64,000 nt of DNA from Neptuniibacter victor. GTDB lineage: Bacteria; Pseudomonadota; Gammaproteobacteria; Pseudomonadales; Balneatricaceae. Position 1 is the first letter of the stretch, and every line of letters begins with the position of its first letter. Location of the stretch: assembly GCA_027943745.1 (NCBI GenBank), contig AP025763.1, forward strand, positions 1,116,001-1,180,000. The letters are read 5' to 3'. The notes beneath the pieces are model-generated. The model worked only from the letters and a program-made list of their open reading frames with translations. It was not told the origin of the DNA and did not search any database. The translations under genes and the position numbers were made by a program. This document shows positions 17,545-27,159 of the stretch, in pieces.

Positions 17545-18300
17545 ATGTTTAAAAGTAGATGGTTATTACTCTTGATCATAAGCGTGCAAGGGATAACAAA
17601 CGCTTTGGCATCGAGTGAAGGGGTTCAAAAAGCGATCGAAGACAATATTAGAACACCAGAAGAAAAGTTGCGTGATGTAAGGCGGAAGCCTTTAGAAACA
17701 TTGCAGTTCTTTGGCCTCAAAGAAGATATGAGGGTGTTAGAGCTTTTCCCAGGTGGCGGGTGGTATACCAAAATCCTCGGTAATGTTTTGAAAGAAAAAG
17801 GAGAACTTCATCTCGCGATGGGCTTAAATTTCATGTCCGATGAGGTTAAAGCATGGGGGAAGGGGCATTTAAACTACGTCAATGATGGTAATCATGCTTG
17901 GCAGCCTTCAAAAATGCATCGCTTTATTCGTTACTACGACAAGATCGGTTTCGATCTAAAAGATTTGGATATGGTACTGACCTTTAGAAATATGCATAAC
18001 ATGACACCGCAGAGTCGAATGTTACTTAACAAAGAGGTCTATGCATCACTTAAACCTGGTGGTGTGTATGGTGTTATTGATCATACCCGACGTCACATGG
18101 AACCTTACGCTGTTGAACGCTGGCGTAGAGTAGATCCTGTACGGATTATTAAGGAAGCGCTTGATGCTGGTTTTGAGTTAGAGGCTTGGTCTGATCTTCA
18201 TGCTAGGGCTGAAGATGGTCTTATTTATGATTCTGTTCATCCATCGATAGATAAGTTTAGTGATAGATTTACGCTTAAATTCAGGAAGCCATTGAACTGA
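17545..18300 (+). CDS. Exported class I SAM methyltransferase-like protein
   Basis: About 251 residues. An N-terminal signal sequence (KSRWLLLLIISVQGITNALA) precedes a domain with methyltransferase motif I-like MRVLELFPGGGWYTKILG. The later LKPGGVYGVIDHTRR segment fits the post-motif III region. Related proteins are annotated as SAM-dependent methyltransferases, but SAM is not normally available outside the cytoplasm, so the function is open. GAGG lies nine bases before the ATG at 17545; an ATG five codons upstream has no such site. Confidence 0.8.
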   Translation: MFKSRWLLLLIISVQGITNALASSEGVQKAIEDNIRTPEEKLRDVRRKPLETLQFFGLKEDMRVLELFPGGGWYTKILGNVLKEKGELHLAMGLNFMSDEVKAWGKGHLNYVNDGNHAWQPSKMHRFIRYYDKIGFDLKDLDMVLTFRNMHNMTPQSRMLLNKEVYASLKPGGVYGVIDHTRRHMEPYAVERWRRVDPVRIIKEALDAGFELEAWSDLHARAEDGLIYDSVHPSIDKFSDRFTLKFRKPLN

Positions 18301-18361
18301 TTTTGAAGTTACGCTTTTTTAAAGTTTTATTATCCAAAAATCTACAGCTAAAGGTCTTATA

Positions 18362-19018
18362 TTGAAGTTACCTATACGTTTGAATGCGTTACTCGAAATG
18401 ATCCAAAGTCCTTATGAGCATATATGGGATTGTTGTTGTGATCATGGCTATTTAGGCAAAGCAATTTTGACTCGTGACTGCTCGGCTTTAGTGCATTTTC
18501 TGGATGTTGTCGGGCCCATTATTTTGAAATTAGAGCAGGACCTAATCTCATCGGGCGCTGATGCTTCAAGATGGCAGACGCATGTTGCAGATTTAATGCA
18601 CTTATCGTTACCAAAGACAGACAATAAGCAGTTATTGATTATTGCAGGTGTTGGAGGTGATTTAACGGTTGAATTGGTTTCAGCGGTACTACGAAATAAC
18701 CCAGAGGCTAAATTAGAGTTTTTACTTTGTCCTGTTCGACAGCTAAATAAAGTGCGTGTGGAAATGGATTATTTGGGGCTAGGCTTGGTTGCCGAGCGCT
18801 TAGTTAAAGATGCCGGTCGATATTATGAATTGATCCATATTTCTACTAGTGAGCCTAAACGGATATCTCCAGTAGGAGAACAGATGTGGGATCTAGCAGA
18901 GGCTGATCATCAAGAATATCTGTTACAAAATATTCAGCATTATCAACGAATGAAGGGGCAGCAAAGTAGTGTTGCTGCGTCGGCGGCGTTAGCTGCCTAT
19001 GTCGCTATTAAACAATAA
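18362..19018 (+). CDS. TrmK-like tRNA (adenine-22-N1) methyltransferase family protein
   Basis: 218 residues from a TTG start with AAGG seven bases upstream. The pattern matches COG2384: LPIRLNALLEMIQ at the N terminus, IWDCCCDHGYLG as motif I, IIAGVGGDLTVELV, then LLCPVRQLNKVRV. In TrmK the corresponding segments read IAGMGG and LQPN, so two motif positions differ. The family methylates A22 of tRNAs in Bacillus; whether this divergent proteobacterial member does so is not shown. Confidence 0.82.
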   Translation: MKLPIRLNALLEMIQSPYEHIWDCCCDHGYLGKAILTRDCSALVHFLDVVGPIILKLEQDLISSGADASRWQTHVADLMHLSLPKTDNKQLLIIAGVGGDLTVELVSAVLRNNPEAKLEFLLCPVRQLNKVRVEMDYLGLGLVAERLVKDAGRYYELIHISTSEPKRISPVGEQMWDLAEADHQEYLLQNIQHYQRMKGQQSSVAASAALAAYVAIKQ

Positions 19019-19047
19019 AGGGCTACCGTGGCAGCCCTTGAATTGTT
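19018..19047. terminator. Hairpin between convergent trmK-like gene and pyrC
   Basis: AAGGGCT / AGCCCTT stem with an eight-base loop followed by a mixed GAATTGTTT tail. Weak T-tract. Confidence 0.55.
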
Positions 19048-19065
19048 TAATAGTCAGCGAGGTGG

Positions 19066-20094
19066 TTACTTTACTGCCCAGCTGATTTGCTCACCTGCAC
19101 GAATAGGAACGACATTCTCCTCTCCTAGCGGGTATGTTGCGGGAACGTCCCAGCTTTCGTTAATCAGTGTAATGGTATCCGTATTACGGGGAAGGCCATA
19201 AAAGTCTGGACCATTAAAACTAGCGAATGCCTCTAGCTTATCCAGTGCGCCTGCTGCTTCAAATGCCTCTGCATAGAGTTCAATAGCGGCGTGTGCAGTG
19301 TATGAACCCGCGCAACCACAGGCTGCTTCTTTAGCGTGTTTCATATGGGGAGCGGAATCGGTACCAAGAAAGAACTTTTTGCTTCCTGATGTGGCTGCTT
19401 TAATGAGCGCTTCTTGGTGAATGTTTCTTTTTAAAATCGGTAGGCAATAAAAGTGAGGGCGAATGCCTCCTGCCAACATATGATTGCGATTAAAAAGTAA
19501 GTGGTGTGCAGTAATAGTCGCGGCGACATTGTCACCAGCGGCCGCTACGAATTCTGCTGCGTCTTTAGTTGTTATGTGTTCAAGGACAATTTTAAGATTA
19601 GGAAAATCGTCTACTACTTCTTTTAAGATTGTGTCGATAAAGATTTTTTCGCGATCAAAAATATCAATTGATGAATCTGTAACTTCCCCGTGCACTAATA
19701 GCAGCATGCCTGCTTCTTGCATCGCTTCTAAAACAGGGTAGATATTTTTAATAGAAGTGACACCCGAGTCGGAGTTCGTTGTGGCTCCGGCAGGATAAAG
19801 CTTTGCTGCGAAAATTTTACCGGTAGCTTTAGCTTTGGCTATCTCTTCTGGCTGCGTATTATCGGTGAGGTAAAGCACCATTAACGGCTCAAAATTACCC
19901 TGAGGTTCTTGGGCCATAATACGTTGATGGTAACCAAGGGTCTCTTTGGTATTGGTCACTGGAGGTACTAGGTTAGGCATGATGATGGCGCGGCCCATGT
20001 AGCGGCTAACATCGCGAACTGTGTCTTTTAGTTGAATGCCATCTCGGAGGTGAATATGCCAATCATCAGGGCGTGTAATAGTAATAGAATTCAT
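19066..20094 (-). CDS. pyrC: Dihydroorotase PyrC (class II)
   Basis: 342 residues, normal length. The enzyme closes carbamoyl-aspartate to dihydroorotate in pyrimidine synthesis. The N-terminal [12 protein letters not shown] carries the zinc ligands His13 and His15; the carboxylated lysine is in [15 protein letters not shown]; further ligands are in VHGEVTD and LEHITTKDA; the catalytic Asp is in LGTDSAPH. It is a single-gene unit here, not linked to other pyr genes. Confidence 0.97.
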   Translation of the reverse strand: MNSITITRPDDWHIHLRDGIQLKDTVRDVSRYMGRAIIMPNLVPPVTNTKETLGYHQRIMAQEPQGNFEPLMVLYLTDNTQPEEIAKAKATGKIFAAKLYPAGATTNSDSGVTSIKNIYPVLEAMQEAGMLLLVHGEVTDSSIDIFDREKIFIDTILKEVVDDFPNLKIVLEHITTKDAAEFVAAAGDNVAATITAHHLLFNRNHMLAGGIRPHFYCLPILKRNIHQEALIKAATSGSKKFFLGTDSAPHMKHAKEAACGCAGSYTAHAAIELYAEAFEAAGALDKLEAFASFNGPDFYGLPRNTDTITLINESWDVPATYPLGEENVVPIRAGEQISWAVK

Positions 20095-20300
20095 AGATAA
20101 GCTCGCATTGTTTGTTCGTTTATACTGACCGGTGCGTATTATTTCATGGATAGGCTTGAAATGCCCCGTCTTGCGGACGTTTTATAGATATGTGGCATAA
20201 ACATCATCAAAAAAACATCTAACGCTTATGCTATCTCCTTATCCCTGCTTAATTGCCCCTTCTTAATTGGGTGTGCTTATTTAACGTGGGCTTGGATGAT

Positions 20301-22484
20301 TTAATTTAAATGCGGGGGTGATGAGGTTGCCCATAAGCTATGTTCTGCGGGGCTGGAGTAATCACTAGGCTGATGTGCTACATGCTCATATTTTTCAAAG
20401 AGTTGTTTCGCCGGTAGAGGCTTGCTAAATAAATACCCTTGCGCTTGGATGCAGTTTTCAGACATTAAGAACTGCAGCTGTTCCTGGGTTTCTACACCTT
20501 CTGCAATAACATCTAAGTCTAGTGCGCTGCTCAGCGCGATAATTGCGCGCGTTATTGCAATATCGTTGGTATCTGAAGGGGTATCTTGCACGAAAGAACG
20601 GTCAATCTTTATGCGTTGTATAGGCAGTGTTTTAAGATAGCTCAAAGAGGAGTACCCCGTACCGAAATCATCAATTGAGATCGTTACTCCCATTGACTTC
20701 AATTGTGATAAGGCTTTAATTGTCTCTTCTGTATTGTGCATTAGCGTTGTTTCAGTAAGCTCTATCTCGATAGAGCTTGGATGAATATTCGCAATGGAGA
20801 GTGTCTCTTTTATTAATGGCAAAAATTGACCATTATGGATTTGCTGTCCTGCGACGTTAACGCTAATTTTAGGAATCATCCAGCCTTTACTGTGCCATAG
20901 TTTTAGCTGCTGGCAGGCTTTGCGTAGTGCTATTTCGCCAATTTGATTAATCAGACCTGTTTCTTCAGCAAGGGGAATGAATTCGTCTGGATATATCAGG
21001 CCTCTATCTGGATGAGTCCAGCGGATAAGCGCCTCTGCACCTGTTATCTCTTCAGTCTTTAAATTGAATTGCGGCTGATAATGTAAAATAAACTCTTTAT
21101 TATCGATGGCTTTGCGTAGCTCACCTTCAAGCTCTAACCGAGCAACGGCCGTAGTGGCTAACTCTGAAGAATAGAATTCATAACAATTGCGGCCTGATTC
21201 TTTTGCTCTATACATGGCGGCATCTGCATTTTTGACGAGCTCCGTTACATTTGTGCCATCTTTGGGGTAAAGGCTAATGCCGATACTTGTTGTGGCATAA
21301 AATTGGTGGTCATCAATTTCTACTGGAGCTGAAAGTGATCGAATGATTTTTTCAGCAACTTTTGCAGCATCCTCTGGGATGAGAATATCTTCCATAATGA
21401 TCGTGAATTCATCGCCGCCTAGCCTTGCTATAGTGTCTTCATTTCGCAGGCATGCTTTTAGTCGTGTCGCTACTTCAATCAGCAGCGCATCTCCGACGGG
21501 ATGACCTAGTGAATCATTAATTGTTTTAAAACGGTCAAGATCTAAAAACAGTACAGCAGAGTTTAATCGGTTTCTGTCAGCATGCTTAATGACACGATCA
21601 AGGTGCTCATTAAAGGACAGTCTATTTGGTAAGCCAGTTAATGAATCGTGTAAAGCTAGATGTCTTAACTTATCTTCTGTCGATTTTATGTGGCTGATAT
21701 CGGAAAACACGCCAACATAGTAGAGCAGGTTGCCGCGATCATTGTATACGCTGTTTATTGATAACCACTTAGGATAAATTTCACCGTCTTTACGGCGATC
21801 CCAAATTTCACCCTGCCAATTGCCTTCTTGGTCTAGGGATAAGGTCATATCTCGATAAAAGCTATGCTTGTGCTGTCCTGATTTAGTAAAACCAGCATCT
21901 TTGCCCAGCGATTCATTTTCACTGTAGCCTGTGATACTACAGAAGGCATTATTTACCGCGATGATCCGGTGTTCTTTATCCGTGATTAAGACCGCATCGC
22001 TAGTATGTTCAAATACTACAGCGGCTTGTTCGAGCTTTTCTCGAGTATGTACGGCTTCCGTTATGTCTCTTATTGTGCCTAATGCGTGAGTAATTTTTCC
22101 ATTCTCATCGCGTTGAACTTCACCTTCCTCTCTTACAAAGCGATGTTCGTTTGCGCTTAAGCAACGTTTTCTGATGATATTGTATCTGTTTTCTGAGTGC
22201 TTAAGAGATGAGATGATTTTACGGAGTTCATCCTTTTCGGAATCGCAGCTGCTACTTAGATAGAGTTCGAGCGAAGGCGTTGTTTGGGACTTATCAAGTT
22301 TAAGAATCGTGTAAACTTCATTCGACCAAATAGTTTCGCCTGTTTTAAAGTTGATTGACCAGCTGCCTAGCTTTGGCGATACGTTGTGCTTCAGCAAGGC
22401 GGGTTTGGCTTGCTTGAATAATGCTTTCTTGTTCTTTCCTGACCGAGATGTCTCTAATTGTCGCGACTGCAATATATTCACCAT
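20301..22484 (-). CDS. PAS-PAS-GGDEF-EAL protein, downstream part of a frameshifted gene
   Basis: 727 residues as a separate frame. From about residue 39 it has a PAS-like segment (LGSWSINFKTGETIWSNEVY), a second PAS (VVFEHTSDAVLITDKEHR), a GGDEF domain with an intact GGDEF at residues 356-360 and an EAL domain with EAL at 484-486 and DDFGTGYSSLSYLKTLP. Both activities (making and degrading c-di-GMP) look possible. The first 38 residues are out of the family pattern: the true N terminus is the upstream frame, joined by skipping one base at 22371. Treated as intact it would be a 1049-residue membrane protein. Confidence 0.88.
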   Translation of the reverse strand: MVNILQSRQLETSRSGKNKKALFKQAKPALLKHNVSPKLGSWSINFKTGETIWSNEVYTILKLDKSQTTPSLELYLSSSCDSEKDELRKIISSLKHSENRYNIIRKRCLSANEHRFVREEGEVQRDENGKITHALGTIRDITEAVHTREKLEQAAVVFEHTSDAVLITDKEHRIIAVNNAFCSITGYSENESLGKDAGFTKSGQHKHSFYRDMTLSLDQEGNWQGEIWDRRKDGEIYPKWLSINSVYNDRGNLLYYVGVFSDISHIKSTEDKLRHLALHDSLTGLPNRLSFNEHLDRVIKHADRNRLNSAVLFLDLDRFKTINDSLGHPVGDALLIEVATRLKACLRNEDTIARLGGDEFTIIMEDILIPEDAAKVAEKIIRSLSAPVEIDDHQFYATTSIGISLYPKDGTNVTELVKNADAAMYRAKESGRNCYEFYSSELATTAVARLELEGELRKAIDNKEFILHYQPQFNLKTEEITGAEALIRWTHPDRGLIYPDEFIPLAEETGLINQIGEIALRKACQQLKLWHSKGWMIPKISVNVAGQQIHNGQFLPLIKETLSIANIHPSSIEIELTETTLMHNTEETIKALSQLKSMGVTISIDDFGTGYSSLSYLKTLPIQRIKIDRSFVQDTPSDTNDIAITRAIIALSSALDLDVIAEGVETQEQLQFLMSENCIQAQGYLFSKPLPAKQLFEKYEHVAHQPSDYSSPAEHSLWATSSPPHLN

Positions 22485-23451
22485 TCTCTTTCGTATTGCT
22501 AAGACTGATCTCTACAGGTATCTCATCTCCAGATTTATTAATAATATGAAGTGTATTGCTGTTTTCCATCGCCCTTGGTGATGGCTGTTTAAAGTAACTG
22601 TCACGGTAGGATGTGTGCGCTTGTCTAAATCGATTTGGCATCAACGCTTCGATATTTAGTTCACTAAATTCCTGTTGCGAATATCCGAATAAATCGAGGG
22701 CCTGCTTATTTACTCTCAATAATTGCCCATGTTGATTTGCTGTTATGATCGCGTCTGGTACCGCTTCAAATAACGCATCAAGTGAGCGGTGAGTGTCATT
22801 TAACCGTTGATTGATTGACGTTAGTTTTCGTAAGAATACAACCAAAGCGATAGCAAATAGCACAATGGCCGGGATGATGAGTATGCCAAGAGTCAGTTGA
22901 TTAACGACATTTGAAAAAGATGCATCTGTCATCGATTTAATGCTGTTACGGCGAATTGCGAGAGAGCTTTCGAGCAATGCTATAGCTTGTATCGCCGGTT
23001 TGTCCTCAATCAGGAGTTGCTGGCTGCCCTGGTTGAACGTGTTTTCTTGCTGAACCTGTGTATGTATAAGCTCAAATTTAGTTTGGTACTGGCTTGCTAC
23101 ATTGTTAAGTAAAGCGAGTGCATTTTTTTCTGAGGGCGAGTGAGCAAACTGCTGATAGTAGTGAATCGATTGTTGGAATTTAGAAAATGATCCCTTTAAG
23201 GATGAGAACTCGCTGTATTGTTGATGCAAAAGAGCGTTTCTGAATTTATAAAGGGTGCCGCCATAGCCAAGGTGATTTTGGATATTGCTTAGTGCCGCTG
23301 TGGCACGGGTGTCCGTTTCGGTTGCTTTATTCCAGTTAACTTGCGCTTCTTGTATTTTAAAAGCGATAGAGAGACCAAGGGCTAGAACAGCGCAGCAGAT
23401 AGTTAACGCAGCGAAAGTGATGATTAATTCTTTGGACTTAAAACTTTTCAT
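22345..23451 (-). CDS. Membrane sensor and PAS domain, upstream part of the frameshifted gene
   Basis: 368 residues: a transmembrane segment (about 10-31), a helical periplasmic region (32-185), a second transmembrane segment (about 186-208) and a PAS domain with PVEISLSNTKENGEYIAVA. The frame stays in register through RLAEAQRIAK (residues 351-360) and then runs into ARQLVNQL and a stop. The next expected residues, LGSW, are in the +1 frame, after a single extra G (C on the plus strand at 22371). The overlap with the next frame is 140 bases. Either a real mutation, a sequencing error or recoding. Confidence 0.85.
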   Translation of the reverse strand: MKSFKSKELIITFAALTICCAVLALGLSIAFKIQEAQVNWNKATETDTRATAALSNIQNHLGYGGTLYKFRNALLHQQYSEFSSLKGSFSKFQQSIHYYQQFAHSPSEKNALALLNNVASQYQTKFELIHTQVQQENTFNQGSQQLLIEDKPAIQAIALLESSLAIRRNSIKSMTDASFSNVVNQLTLGILIIPAIVLFAIALVVFLRKLTSINQRLNDTHRSLDALFEAVPDAIITANQHGQLLRVNKQALDLFGYSQQEFSELNIEALMPNRFRQAHTSYRDSYFKQPSPRAMENSNTLHIINKSGDEIPVEISLSNTKENGEYIAVATIRDISVRKEQESIIQASQTRLAEAQRIAKARQLVNQL

Positions 23452-23554
23452 AAATTAAACAGCAATCCTGTGCTTAAATATCCATGCTTACCATAGGTGT
23501 AAAGGGGAGCTTACAGAACTTGATCGGCTTAGTGTAGTCCGTAAAGTTATAGGC

Positions 23555-23890
23555 CTAGTCTTCAATCCAAATAGTTCTTATGGGATCACCGAAATCATCG
23601 TAGATAACTTTCTTGCGAGGGGCGCGTGTTCTTTGCCTATTCGGCGTATGTGTTGATTTGCTTTTGCGTCGAGAATCGATTGTGGCCAATAAGCTATGAA
23701 CGGGCGTGCGCTCTTGGGCGGCAGGGGGACTGCCATTATAGCCCGTTTTATGTAAGTTATAACGACCATCAACTAAGCCGGACTCACCCATCTCAACTTG
23801 CTCAATTTTACCTCCTTGTTTCAGAAACTGGTGAACCTCAGCATCAAGCTGATCTCGCAGTTCTGATTTGGATGGCCTTTTTTTGAACAT
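23555..23890 (-). CDS. Hypothetical protein, 111 residues, basic C terminus
   Basis: Small soluble protein. An N-terminal helix carries SELRDQLDAEVHQFLKQGGK, and a basic Arg/Lys-rich tail precedes IYDDFGDPIRTIW. The FLKQGGKIEQVE segment recalls a motif in small RNA-polymerase-associated proteins such as SutA, but the likeness is short and I do not assign a function. It is separated by about 100 bases from the sensor gene on the same strand. Confidence 0.6.
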   Translation of the reverse strand: MFKKRPSKSELRDQLDAEVHQFLKQGGKIEQVEMGESGLVDGRYNLHKTGYNGSPPAAQERTPVHSLLATIDSRRKSKSTHTPNRQRTRAPRKKVIYDDFGDPIRTIWIED

Positions 23891-24185
23891 AGTTACTTAA
23901 TCTGAGTTCGATGATTGATAATTTTAAACATAATTCTTGATACTGGCGAGTTTAGTTTGTATTTAAACCGCTTATATTTACAAAATGATTGATTTTGGGT
24001 TGTTATCAAACAAGCGTTTAGCGGTGGCGCTGATCTTTTTTGGGCGATATAGTAAAGTGTGATTTTTAGACTGTAATTAATGATAGTTTATAGGTGCTGT
24101 TATCGAGAGCATGAAGCGTACAACTGCCTGACAGTTAAAGCTTACTTTTTAATACAATTGGCAGTAGATACATTATTTGTAAGTT

Positions 24186-27047
24186 ATGTCTGCGAACCTC
24201 AACGAATACAGTTATAGTAACAGTCCTATGTCTTTTTCATTTCCTCTTAAGCTACTTATACCCACGACGATCGCTATAGTTGCAGCGGTCATAATCCCCT
24301 TGAGCGTTTTTTTGATTACGCCAGTGATCGAAAGTCAAAATGAGGAAACGCTTACCATTGAAGCAAATCATGCCGTAACTAGGCTGAAAAACTCTTTAGA
24401 GTATTTCGTACAGAAACAAGACGTAAGCGGTGTACAGCGAGAGTTAGCACTAAATGTTCGTCCTGAGGACATAAAGCAGCTTATCGTTTTTTCAGCGGCG
24501 AATATTGTTCTGTTTTCCTCACGCACGGAGCAGATAGGCGAGAGTCACACTAACTTAGTAGATATTCATATTAGCACTGCACTCATTGATAAAGTTCAGA
24601 GCACAAAAGAAACAGTGCATTTTTACAATCGACAAGAGCAAGCGCTTTATACTTTGGCGTCGATAAATTTGTTTAATTCAGTAGCGCAGCAGGGCACGGA
24701 ACAGGGGGTGTTATTGCTCGAAATGAGTGCCAAAGGCGTGCGTAGTGAAACCTATAAAGAGTTACAGGTTGTTGCAGCAGCCATTGCAGCAGCCATCGTT
24801 TTGCTCACGATCACCCTGACTTTTGTTTTAAATCGTATTGTGACTTCGCGAATTAGTCAGCTTGTTTTGGCGACAAAGTCTTTTTCTAATGGCAGTGGCA
24901 ATATTGAGGTGTGGACGGGAAATGATGAGTTAGGTGAGCTGGGGCGAGCTTTCAAGCGAATGGAATTAAGAATATCAGCAAGTCATTCCCAGCAAGCGGC
25001 TAATGCTGATTTGTTGGATGAGCTTTTTGAAAACTCTCCATCACTTATTATCGTACGAGACAAAGCAGGCCGCTATTTGCGGGCCAATAATGCCTACTTA
25101 AAATTTATGGGTGGGGTTGAACTTGATGATCTCTTAGGTCACTTCCCAAGTGAATTTTTACCGGGTGATGTTGCTCAATCGGCAATGGACGGCGATGAAA
25201 AAGTGCTCGAAACTGGTCAGCACTTTAGCTCAGAGAGAACCTTTAAATTTAACAGTAAAATTCGTACTTTTTATTATGAAAGATTTCCTTTGTTTGACGA
25301 TGAGGGGGCTATCTACGGTGTTTGTACCATAGCGACTGACATGACTGAGCGTGCCGCTCAAGAGAAAGAGCTTCGTTTGGCGCGATATATTTTTGAAACT
25401 ACACATGATGGCATTATCGTTACCGATCAAAATAATCTAATCGTTGATGCTAACCCTGCTTTTGAGAGCGTTACGGGTTATAGCCTGGACGAGGTGGTTG
25501 GCAAGGCTCCAAATATACTTAACTCACATAATCAGTCACCTTCATTCTATGAAAGCATGTGGCGAACGCTGGAAGCTACAGGTATTTGGTCGGGTGAGAT
25601 CTGGAATAGAAAGAAGTCAGGTGAGATATATCCTGAGTGGCTCACCGTTAAGTCAATTTTGGATGAACAGGATAATATCAGTGGTTATTTTGGTGTTTTC
25701 ACTGATATTACAGAACAGAAGAAAACCGAAGATTCGCTTCGTAACTTAGCTTATTACGATTCGTTAACCAATTTGGCTAATCGTACGCTTTGCCAAGAGC
25801 GGCTGAATCACGATATGGAGTTATCTGATCGTCATCAGGAGTCTTTAGCGCTTGTCTTTATCGATTTGGATTTCTTTAAGCATGTTAACGATTCTCTTGG
25901 GCATGAATACGGTGATCAGTTACTAATTGAAGCGGCGAGAAGAATTCAGGAACAGGTTCGCCGTACGGATACTGTTGTGCGCTGGGGAGGGGATGAGTTT
26001 ATCTTAATACTTCCCGGGATTTTTGAGGGGAATATGGCGCTTGTTATCGCGTCAAATGTTCTTGATGCCTTAAAAAAACCATTTAATCTTAAAAATACAG
26101 ACGTTTATATTGGCGCAAGTATAGGTATAGCGGTTTACCCGAATGATGCGAGTGACGCTAAGACCTTAATACAGCATGCGGATGCGGCAATGTATAGTGC
26201 GAAGAGCAAAGGGCGAGATCAGATATGCTTTTTTGATCCTGAGCTGAACCGAAAAAATATCGAATTGATCGAAATTAAATCGAGCCTTCGTAATGCATTA
26301 GAAAATAATGAACTTGAGATCTATTATCAGCCTAAAGTGTGTTTGGAGTCTCGCCAGATAATCGGCCTTGAGGCTTTGCTCAGGTGGAATAGCAGTGATA
26401 AAGGCCAGATCTCTCCTGCCGATTTTATTCCGGTAGCTGAAAGCAGTGGTTTTATTGTCCCAATCGGGAGTTGGGTGATCTCTCAAGTTTGCAGCCAGAT
26501 AGTCACTTGGTTGGAAAAAGGGCTGTTGGTAGAAGGACAGCGAGTTTCGGTTAATTTATCACCCAAACAGTTAACGCATCCTGATCTAATTCCACACATT
26601 CAAAAAGAGCTGTCGGCAAATAGAGAGATCTCTGATTACTTAAGTTTTGAAATAACAGAAACAGCTGTTATTGAAAATGTCCAGAAAGCATTGCCTATTC
26701 TGCAGAAATTGCGTGAACAGGGACTGCAGATAGAGTTAGACGATTTTGGCAGTGGCTATTCTTCGTTGAACTATTTGCGGCGCTTACCCGTTGATATTCT
26801 TAAAGTCGATAAAACGTTCATTGCTGAATTAGCCGATAATGTAGCAGAGCAAGCGATAATGGCGACGATTATTCAGATGGCTCACACCTTAAATATACAG
26901 GTCGTGGCTGAAGGCGTTGAAACCCATGATCAGCTTAATATTTTGGAGAAGATGGCGTGTGATAAGGCGCAAGGCTTCTTATTTGCTAGACCATTGCCTT
27001 GTAGTGAAGTTGAACGGCTTCTTTCTCATGGAATTAATGATTTTTAA
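24186..27047 (+). CDS. Membrane sensor with HAMP-PAS-PAS-GGDEF-EAL
   Basis: 953 residues, complete. A first membrane segment (about 20-42), an extracytoplasmic sensor region, a second (about 195-217), a HAMP-like linker, two PAS domains (about 275-395 and 400-515), a GGDEF domain with GGDEF at 601-605 and an EAL domain with EAL at 729-731 and DDFGSGYSSLNYLRRLP. Both catalytic motifs are intact, so it may be a diguanylate cyclase, a phosphodiesterase or both. It is a single-gene unit upstream of dnaX and an intact relative of the broken gene at 20-23 kb. Confidence 0.95.
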   Translation: MSANLNEYSYSNSPMSFSFPLKLLIPTTIAIVAAVIIPLSVFLITPVIESQNEETLTIEANHAVTRLKNSLEYFVQKQDVSGVQRELALNVRPEDIKQLIVFSAANIVLFSSRTEQIGESHTNLVDIHISTALIDKVQSTKETVHFYNRQEQALYTLASINLFNSVAQQGTEQGVLLLEMSAKGVRSETYKELQVVAAAIAAAIVLLTITLTFVLNRIVTSRISQLVLATKSFSNGSGNIEVWTGNDELGELGRAFKRMELRISASHSQQAANADLLDELFENSPSLIIVRDKAGRYLRANNAYLKFMGGVELDDLLGHFPSEFLPGDVAQSAMDGDEKVLETGQHFSSERTFKFNSKIRTFYYERFPLFDDEGAIYGVCTIATDMTERAAQEKELRLARYIFETTHDGIIVTDQNNLIVDANPAFESVTGYSLDEVVGKAPNILNSHNQSPSFYESMWRTLEATGIWSGEIWNRKKSGEIYPEWLTVKSILDEQDNISGYFGVFTDITEQKKTEDSLRNLAYYDSLTNLANRTLCQERLNHDMELSDRHQESLALVFIDLDFFKHVNDSLGHEYGDQLLIEAARRIQEQVRRTDTVVRWGGDEFILILPGIFEGNMALVIASNVLDALKKPFNLKNTDVYIGASIGIAVYPNDASDAKTLIQHADAAMYSAKSKGRDQICFFDPELNRKNIELIEIKSSLRNALENNELEIYYQPKVCLESRQIIGLEALLRWNSSDKGQISPADFIPVAESSGFIVPIGSWVISQVCSQIVTWLEKGLLVEGQRVSVNLSPKQLTHPDLIPHIQKELSANREISDYLSFEITETAVIENVQKALPILQKLREQGLQIELDDFGSGYSSLNYLRRLPVDILKVDKTFIAELADNVAEQAIMATIIQMAHTLNIQVVAEGVETHDQLNILEKMACDKAQGFLFARPLPCSEVERLLSHGINDF

Positions 27048-27159
27048 GTCAGTGGCGCGATGGTGAGCTGCTTAATAAAGCGCAAGGTTTAACTGGCACA
27101 TATACAGCGCAAAAGGTAGCATAGAGCACTGAATTTTCGACAATAAGCTGCACACATTA

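Noticed and set aside
23555-23890. SutA-type RNA polymerase-binding protein
   Set aside because: Only one short motif (FLKQGGKIEQVE) is similar; not enough to name it.
27048-27159. 4.5S (SRP) RNA gene upstream of dnaX, as in some Pseudomonas genomes
   Set aside because: The conserved GGAAGCAGCC-type core is not present in the 112 bases.
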